A DNA stretch of 10,819 nucleotides, taken from Bifidobacterium breve. Lineage in GTDB: Bacteria; Actinomycetota; Acidimicrobiia; Acidimicrobiales; Ilumatobacteraceae. This document shows positions 6,682-10,819 of this stretch, piece after piece (positions within the stretch are counted from its first letter, which is position 1; each line of letters opens with the position of its first letter). The stretch spans positions 1 through 10,819 of the forward strand of contig CAMDBY010000042.1 of the NCBI GenBank assembly GCA_945889575.1, written 5' to 3'. The translations under genes and the position numbers were made by a program. Below the pieces are notes generated by a model. The model was not told the origin of the DNA and did no database searches. It saw only the letters and a program-made list of their open reading frames with translations.

Positions 6682-6709
6682 TTTATACGCGTCTCCACGC
6701 ATAAGGCAA
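6682..6709 (-). promoter_or_regulatory. Predicted sigma70-type promoter for the small-gene/EamA unit
   Basis: On the minus strand TTGCCT (6709-6704) and TATAAA (6687-6682) are separated by 16 bases, four of six and five of six matches to the consensus boxes. It sits just after the metX stop (6714) and would start transcription at about 6675, a dozen bases before the ATG at 6663. This would separate the downstream hypothetical-EamA unit from the riboswitch-controlled metX transcript. Confidence 0.5.
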
Positions 6710-6713
6710 GAAA

Positions 6714-7901
6714 TTATTGGGTGGCAGTGAGAAAATCAGAAATATGTCGGCCGACGGCTACAACTTCAATGAGGAAGCCATCATGCCCCTCCACGCTCTG
6801 TATCTCTTTGTGCGCATTTCGTGGGTCATTATTCGTCAACAGCGACTGAATTAATTCTTGTTGGTATACGGGGTACAAGATGTCAGAGTCGATGCTGACA
6901 GTCAGAGTCGGTGCCTTGATTCGTGCCAGTGCGGCTTCAAGCCCACCACGGCCACGGCCAATGTCATGAAGGTCCATGGCCTTACCAATGTACAAATAGC
7001 TATTTGCGTCAAATCGACGCACCAATCGGTCACCGTGATGATCGAGATACCCCTCTACTTCAAAGCGTGAAAATAAGTCAATGCCGTCGGAGTTGAAGTT
7101 TTGATCCTTCAATTGCCGACCAAACTTCTCATTGAATTTTGAATCTGTTCTGAAAGTCACTTGTGCAATCATGCGGGCCACAGAAAAACCATTCCAGGGG
7201 CCGCCATCTGGCCCTGCGTTGTAATAGTCACCGTTCTGATACGCCGGGTCCATCAGCAATGCGCGACGCCCAATAGAGCCCCATGCGATTTGTTGCGCAC
7301 TAGCCTCGGCGCACGTGGCAACTGCGATCAGCGCCCGCACACGAGTAGGAAAAGTAATTGCCCACTCAAGAGCCTGCATGCCGCCCATGGAGCCACCAAC
7401 AACTGCTCGCCAAATGTTAACTCCGAGTGCGTCAGCAAGAGAAGCCTGCGCACGCACCATGTCTCGAATTGTGACAACAGGAAAACGAAGACCATATGGC
7501 TTGCCGTCGTCAGGATGCGGCGATGCAGGACCTGTAGAACCTTGACATCCGCCAAGCACGTTCGAACAAACCACGAAGTACTTATTTGTGTCAATGGCAT
7601 TCCCAGGACCAACGACACCTTCCCACCAACCGGGTGTTGCATGACCTTTGCCTGCAGACCCAGCTACATGACTATCGCCCGTCCATGCATGACACACGAG
7701 AATTGCATTAGAGGCGTCCTCATTCAGAGTGCCCCAGGTTTCGTACGCAATGGTGACATCGCGCAGAGACCCGCCGCCTTCAAGAGAGAAAGGGCGTGTT
7801 TGCGCAAACTGGTGAAACTGACGATGACCAGCAGGTTGATCAGGATTCCACCCGCCAGAGGCAGGATACGGCGCAGGGTCATGACGGTATGGCTCGTTCA
7901 T
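6714..7901 (-). CDS. metX: Homoserine O-acetyltransferase (MetX)
   Basis: A 395-residue alpha/beta-hydrolase-fold acyltransferase that acylates L-homoserine, committing it to methionine synthesis in the cytoplasm. Motifs in order are VTIAYETWGTLN (49-60), LVCHAWTGDSHVAG (68-81), GWWEGVVGPGNAIDT (91-105), and VLGGCQGSTGPAS (115-127). The nucleophile elbow GGSMGGMQALEW holds Ser171, SIDSDILYP holds the likely acid (Asp340), and EGHDGFL holds His373. It contains the usual MetX lid region and length. Acetyl rather than succinyl specificity is assumed from the family. The ATG at 7901 is chosen because GGGGA lies a few bases upstream and the long upstream extension to 8126 would run through a riboswitch and into the neighbouring gene. 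No metY lies next to it in this window. A SAM-clan riboswitch lies immediately upstream. Confidence 0.95.
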   Translation of the reverse strand: MNEPYRHDPAPYPASGGWNPDQPAGHRQFHQFAQTRPFSLEGGGSLRDVTIAYETWGTLNEDASNAILVCHAWTGDSHVAGSAGKGHATPGWWEGVVGPGNAIDTNKYFVVCSNVLGGCQGSTGPASPHPDDGKPYGLRFPVVTIRDMVRAQASLADALGVNIWRAVVGGSMGGMQALEWAITFPTRVRALIAVATCAEASAQQIAWGSIGRRALLMDPAYQNGDYYNAGPDGGPWNGFSVARMIAQVTFRTDSKFNEKFGRQLKDQNFNSDGIDLFSRFEVEGYLDHHGDRLVRRFDANSYLYIGKAMDLHDIGRGRGGLEAALARIKAPTLTVSIDSDILYPVYQQELIQSLLTNNDPRNAHKEIQSVEGHDGFLIEVVAVGRHISDFLTATQ

Positions 7902-7902
7902 G

Positions 7903-7946
7903 TGTCCCCTTTCGCTGGTACAAAATATGTGTACGAAAGAAAGACA
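7903..7946 (-). promoter_or_regulatory. Ribosome-binding-site-masking hairpin of the metX leader
   Basis: Between the riboswitch aptamer and metX, the minus strand can fold into an extended stem. TGTC pairs with GACA, three T-G wobbles hold TTT against GGG, TTTCG pairs with CGAAA, and TACA pairs with TGTA around a CATATTT loop. The 3' side contains the metX Shine-Dalgarno (GGGGA, 7909-7905), so this structure would block translation. It is a plausible expression platform working at the level of translation; I did not find the competing anti-masking pairing with certainty. Confidence 0.5.
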
Positions 7947-7958
7947 TCTGACCTGTTG

Positions 7959-8056
7959 CTCCGCTGGATGCGGAACCACATCCCTCACCTTTCGATGAGG
8001 AGGCACCGTGCGCTTGTCACCCCGGTTGCCGGACCAATTGGTCTCTCTTAATGTGA
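7959..8056 (-). ncRNA. SAM-I/SAM-IV-clan riboswitch (S-adenosylmethionine) upstream of metX
   Basis: On the minus strand the leader shows the core signatures of the SAM clan in order: AAGAG (from 8049), CCGGCAACC, and GGTGCC. P1 pairs TCACATT (8056-8050) with GATGTGG (7982-7976). P2 is a minimal GACC-AATT-GGTC hairpin directly before CGGCAACC, and P3 is closed by ACCG/CGGT. A hairpin CCTCATC-GAAA-GGTGAGG (8000-7983) occupies the P4 position. A further hairpin TTCCGC-ATCCA-GCGGAG (7975-7959) follows P1, as in SAM-IV-like forms. Bound SAM should lower metX expression when methionine/SAM is plentiful. Placement before a methionine gene supports the call; the exact subclass (SAM-IV or SAM-I/IV variant) needs a covariance model. 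Confidence 0.78.
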
Positions 8057-8061
8057 GATTG

Positions 8062-8067
8062 AGACTA
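8062..8067 (-). promoter_or_regulatory. Possible -10 box for the riboswitch-metX transcript
   Basis: TAGTCT on the minus strand fits the actinobacterial TANNNT -10 pattern and includes the stop codon of the lyase gene. Six bases later comes the first base of riboswitch stem P1, where transcription would start. No good -35 box is visible. The alternative is read-through from the upstream synthetase-lyase genes. Confidence 0.35.
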
Positions 8068-8925
8068 GCGGTGTTCGGCGTCGTTAGCGAGGTGTTTTGG
8101 TAGACCGACAATGTCGGTGAACTCATCGAATGCCGTAATGGTCCCGAGATGGTCTCTCAAAGTGCCAAATGACTGCAGTCGACCGTAGGCATCTGCCAAA
8201 GCCTTGGTCGCCGACAAAAGGCCCGACAGTGGGGACACGATGAGCGTAAACCCTCTGTCAGCCAATTCAGATGGGGTCAACAGGGGCGTCTTTCCCTTTT
8301 CCACCATGTTTGCCACCAGGACTACGTCAGGAAGTGCCGCAGCGATCTCGTCCAATTCAGAAAGCGATTGTGGAGCCTCGACGAACACGGCATCGACTCC
8401 AAGGTCGCGGGCCATGCGACCACGCTCTAACGCGTCAGTTACACCGTTCACCGCGCGAGCATCTGTACGCGCCGTGACGAAAATATCCGAACGGGTTCGC
8501 ATGACGGTTGTCAACTTTGCCAACCACTCTTGCGTCGGAATTACTTGCTTTCCATCCATGTGACCGCATTTCTTTGGCCAGACTTGATCTTCCAAGAACA
8601 TTCCACTCGCGCCAGCTGATTCCCATAACTCGGTAGTTATTTGAACGTCACGTTCATCGCCGTACCCCGTGTCTGCATCCACCACTACACACATGTTGGG
8701 CACCGCAGCACATACGCGCCTCGCAACGTCAGCCATATTCCCTTGATCAACAATGCCGATATCTGGTTCTCCCAAGAGCGTTCCGGCAACAGCAAAGCCC
8801 GACACAAATACAGTATGAAAACCCGCGCGCTCCGCAAGAAGCGCAGACAATGGATCCCACACGCCCGGCATCAATACGGATTCGCCACCAGACAGGCGCG
8901 AACGCAATGCGGCGGCGTGAGTCAC
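8065..8925 (-). CDS. Isocitrate lyase/PEP mutase-superfamily lyase (methylisocitrate lyase-like)
   Basis: A 286-residue TIM-barrel lyase near PrpB length, cytoplasmic. Active-site marks are VSGFAVAGTLLG (41-52), Mg-binding VDADTGYGD (82-90), EDQVWPKKCGHMDGK (112-126) with the catalytic-type Cys120, TARTDAR (151-157), VEAP (182-185) and ANMVEKGKTPLL (205-216). The KKCGH motif and NM-E-G-TP segment point to C-C bond-cleaving members such as 2-methylisocitrate lyase or 2,3-dimethylmalate lyase rather than phosphonomutases. No methylcitrate synthase or dehydratase is nearby, so propionate metabolism is not established. The start is GTG at 8925, sharing GTGA with the stop of the acyl-CoA synthetase; no independent ribosome binding site is needed if translation is coupled. 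Acting on an acid released by, or related to, the synthetase's substrate is possible but unproven. Confidence 0.88.
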   Translation of the reverse strand: MTHAAALRSRLSGGESVLMPGVWDPLSALLAERAGFHTVFVSGFAVAGTLLGEPDIGIVDQGNMADVARRVCAAVPNMCVVVDADTGYGDERDVQITTELWESAGASGMFLEDQVWPKKCGHMDGKQVIPTQEWLAKLTTVMRTRSDIFVTARTDARAVNGVTDALERGRMARDLGVDAVFVEAPQSLSELDEIAAALPDVVLVANMVEKGKTPLLTPSELADRGFTLIVSPLSGLLSATKALADAYGRLQSFGTLRDHLGTITAFDEFTDIVGLPKHLANDAEHR

Positions 8926-10547
8926 TTTGTGCCGAGTGTGTCGATCGCGTGTTGCTTCAATCGCTTGTAGTCAACCTTGCCGTTTGGTGCACGACCAATG
9001 GTTGACACAACAACCACATTTCGGGGTGCTTTATACGCAGCGAGTCGAGCCTTGACGTGCGCCGACAGAACTTCAAGTGTCGGTGTTTCTCCGGGCTCAG
9101 CTTCTACGACAACACAAATAGTTTCTCCGAATCGAGTATCTGGAATGCCCACTGCGACTGCATCTCGAACTGATGAATGGGTTTTGACCATTTCTTCCAC
9201 TTCTTCAGGGAATACCTTTTCACCGCCCGTATTGATACAAACGGAACCACGACCAAGGAGATGCAGAGTGCCATCTTCATTAACTTCTGCCCAGTCGCCT
9301 GGCACGGTCCAACGGCGGCCTTCGAACTGACGGAATGTCTGAGCCGTCTTAACTTCATCTTTGTAATAGCCGACTGGAATGGCGCCACCGACAGCCACTA
9401 ATCCACTTTCACCAGATCCAGGTTGCACTCGCTTTCCGTCTTCGGTGAACACAACACAGTTGGGTCCAAGAGCAAACTGTGCAGTCTTTGGCGCAGCACC
9501 CTTGGCTGCTACCGACATTCCCATGCCAACTGCTTCAGATGAGCCAAAGCTGTCAGTGATGAGCATTTGCGGAATGTGTTCAAGCAGAGCGTTCTTATTC
9601 TCTTGGCTCCACATAACACCAGATGAACCCATCTGTACGACGCTAGAAAGATTCCACCGTGTGGGATTCGCATCGAGCGACTCGAGCATCGGACCAGCAA
9701 AAGCCTGACCAACAATCACAATGGAGTTGATGCCACGATCCTGCACTGTTTGCCACAGCAAAGCAGGATCGAAATTTCGATTCGGCATTGTGACAATGCA
9801 TCCACCCATTGCAAGGGTGATAAACGCAGAAAATTGTCCAGTTCCGTGCATGAGTGGACAAGCAACGAGCGTGCGTATTCCGACACCTCCTGGCTGAACA
9901 CGACTGATGACTTCATCCATTGAATCTGCTGGAGCAACACCAGTGATGGCATTGCCACCTCGGCCAAGTACTTGAAGCAAATCTTCTTGACGCCACATAA
10001 CGCCTTTGGGCATACCTGTGGTGCCGCCCGTATACAAAAAGAGCATGTCATCATCTGACAATGGTGTTGGAGGAACAATATCTGCAACAGTTTTAGTGAC
10101 CACCGTGTTGTAATCAATCGCCCACGATGGCAATGCTGTCTCTGATTCGTCTGGAACCATGTACCACCGCTTCACTTTCGGTAACTCTGGTCGAACTTGC
10201 GCACATAAATCAGCAAAGACTGCATGAAACACCACGGCTTCTGCGTCAGAGTTATCAAACAGGTACGTGATCTCTTCTGGGCCGTACCGATAATTCGTAT
10301 TCACGGGTACAAACCCCGCGAGGTATGAAGCAAACGTTGCCTCAAGATATTCGGGACAGTTGTACAGATAGTGAGCAACCTTTGCTTGGTTTCCGAGCCC
10401 CGCTGTCAACATGTCTGCTGCCAGAGCGTTGGACCGCTGATGAAAGTCACCCCATGAATAGACAACATCGCCAAACATCTGTGCGGGACGCGCTGGGTCT
10501 GCTTTCGCAATCCCCTTCCACATCACTCCATAGTTCCAAGTAGCCAT
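8922..10547 (-). CDS. AMP-forming acyl-CoA synthetase (FadD-like)
   Basis: A 541-residue adenylate-forming ligase that should activate a carboxylic acid via an acyl-AMP to the CoA thioester. Numbered from the chosen start, the motifs are all present: phosphate loop LYTGGTTGMPKG (171-182), TDSFGSSE (331-338), WTVPGDWAE (413-421, ribose-binding Asp), hinge region LLGRGSVCINTGGEKVFPEE (430-449), and C-terminal APNGKVDYKR with the catalytic Lys524. The length and the MATWNYGVMWKGIA start resemble actinobacterial FadD-type proteins; chain-length preference cannot be read. I start at the ATG at 10547 because GGGGG lies eight bases upstream; an in-frame ATG at 10580 has no such signal. It is the first gene of the minus-strand run and overlaps the lyase gene by four bases. 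Confidence 0.93.
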   Translation of the reverse strand: MATWNYGVMWKGIAKADPARPAQMFGDVVYSWGDFHQRSNALAADMLTAGLGNQAKVAHYLYNCPEYLEATFASYLAGFVPVNTNYRYGPEEITYLFDNSDAEAVVFHAVFADLCAQVRPELPKVKRWYMVPDESETALPSWAIDYNTVVTKTVADIVPPTPLSDDDMLFLYTGGTTGMPKGVMWRQEDLLQVLGRGGNAITGVAPADSMDEVISRVQPGGVGIRTLVACPLMHGTGQFSAFITLAMGGCIVTMPNRNFDPALLWQTVQDRGINSIVIVGQAFAGPMLESLDANPTRWNLSSVVQMGSSGVMWSQENKNALLEHIPQMLITDSFGSSEAVGMGMSVAAKGAAPKTAQFALGPNCVVFTEDGKRVQPGSGESGLVAVGGAIPVGYYKDEVKTAQTFRQFEGRRWTVPGDWAEVNEDGTLHLLGRGSVCINTGGEKVFPEEVEEMVKTHSSVRDAVAVGIPDTRFGETICVVVEAEPGETPTLEVLSAHVKARLAAYKAPRNVVVVSTIGRAPNGKVDYKRLKQHAIDTLGTK

Positions 10548-10583
10548 CTCTTTGCCCCCAACGAGTTCAATTTGTTTCACAGA

Positions 10584-10589
10584 ACCGTA
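10584..10589 (-). promoter_or_regulatory. Possible -10 box for the acyl-CoA synthetase gene
   Basis: TACGGT on the minus strand fits TANNNT and would place the transcript start near 10577, about 30 bases before the chosen ATG at 10547 and after the alternative ATG at 10580. No -35 box is convincing. It rests on position and a loose consensus only. Confidence 0.25.
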
Positions 10590-10629
10590 GCAAGTCCGTT
10601 CGGTATCCCTATGAGCGGGTTATCACGCC

Positions 10630-10635
10630 TACGAT
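10630..10635 (+). promoter_or_regulatory. -10 box of a predicted leaderless transcript
   Basis: TACGAT on the plus strand matches TANNNT and is followed by exactly six bases and then GTG, so the predicted transcript would begin with the start codon at 10642. No -35 box is seen at the usual distance. This arrangement is common for leaderless genes of Actinobacteria. Confidence 0.5.
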
Positions 10636-10641
10636 TCTGGC

Positions 10642-10819
10642 GTGCACACATTGACCAAGAAGGAAGTCGAAACCCTTCTCGACACGTATGACCAGGACCC
10701 TGTTAATAGCCTGCGTACAGCCGTTAGTTCACTGCTCGGTGTTGAATGCCCCACATGGGAAGCCATGATGACTCTTCTGCCATCGCGATACTCCTCTTTG
10801 AGTTCACTCGCCCAGCAGG
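10642..10819 (+). CDS. Partial hypothetical protein (N-terminal 59 residues), probably leaderless
   Basis: This is the only plus-strand gene supported here, divergent from the acyl-CoA synthetase gene. An open frame runs from GTG at 10642 to the window edge, beginning MHTLTKKEVETLLDTYDQD and continuing with PVNSLRTAVSSLLGVECP. It looks like a soluble, helical N-terminus, and I do not recognise the family. The start is favoured because the TACGAT -10 box lies six bases upstream and no Shine-Dalgarno is present; a TTG at 10651 is the alternative. The upstream in-frame stop is at 10612. Codon use resembles the neighbouring genes. The 94-base gap between the two divergent genes holds both proposed promoters and no other gene. 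Confidence 0.6.
   Translation, partial: MHTLTKKEVETLLDTYDQDPVNSLRTAVSSLLGVECPTWEAMMTLLPSRYSSLSSLAQQ

Noticed and set aside
7161..8051. Long plus-strand open frame (296 codons) antisense to metX and the riboswitch
   Set aside because: It shows no family motifs, is rich in Cys, Arg, His and Thr as expected of an antisense shadow, and lies opposite a clear metX gene and a structured leader.
7902..8126. N-terminal extension of metX to an ATG at 8126
   Set aside because: The extension would cover the SAM-clan aptamer and overlap the lyase gene. The ATG at 7901 has a good ribosome binding site and a normal MetX N-terminus.
1..10819. CRISPR array, insertion sequence, phage or toxin-antitoxin genes
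   Set aside because: No regularly spaced repeats, terminal inverted repeats, transposase or phage motifs, or recognisable toxin-antitoxin pairs were seen on either strand.

Overview
The window looks like chromosomal DNA from an actinobacterium of moderate GC content (about half G+C by eye). I favour an uncultured aquatic Acidimicrobiia-type lineage, but that is inference. The clues are paired luciferase-like F420-type oxidoreductases, FadE/FadD/Ech-style acyl-CoA genes, MetX-type methionine synthesis behind a SAM-clan riboswitch, frequent GTG starts, TANNNT-type -10 boxes, and a probable leaderless gene. Almost everything is on the minus strand; only the partial gene at the right edge is on the plus strand.

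Layout, right to left in the direction of minus-strand transcription. At 10548-10641 a short divergent promoter region separates a plus-strand partial gene of unknown function from the minus-strand genes. First comes an AMP-forming acyl-CoA synthetase, which overlaps by four bases (GTGA) an isocitrate lyase/PEP mutase-superfamily lyase with a KKCGH motif. Nine bases after the lyase stop begins a SAM-I/SAM-IV-clan riboswitch, followed by a hairpin that can mask the ribosome binding site of metX (homoserine O-acetyltransferase). Two small unrecognised genes (one with a single membrane segment, one soluble) and an EamA/DMT exporter form a tightly coupled unit with its own plausible promoter. Then come tRNA-Gly(GCC) and an intrinsic-terminator-like hairpin. 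The left half holds two tandem paralogous LLM-family oxidoreductases, a crotonase-fold protein, an alpha/beta hydrolase and an acyl-CoA dehydrogenase, with gaps of 9-71 bases. At the left edge is the first part of a membrane protein resembling GT-C glycosyltransferases.

How the genes may work together. Ligase, dehydrogenase, crotonase, hydrolase and two F420/flavin-type oxidoreductases would suit catabolism of a carboxylic acid or cyclic/branched substrate through CoA thioesters. The window does not reveal the substrate. The metX segment is a separate methionine-biosynthesis unit controlled by S-adenosylmethionine.

The most distinctive element is the metX leader. It has the SAM-clan core signatures AAGAG, CCGGCAACC and GGTGCC, a very short P2, a GAAA-capped P4-like hairpin, an extra P5-like hairpin after P1, and an SD-masking hairpin. 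I see no CRISPR array, insertion sequence, phage gene or obvious defence system.
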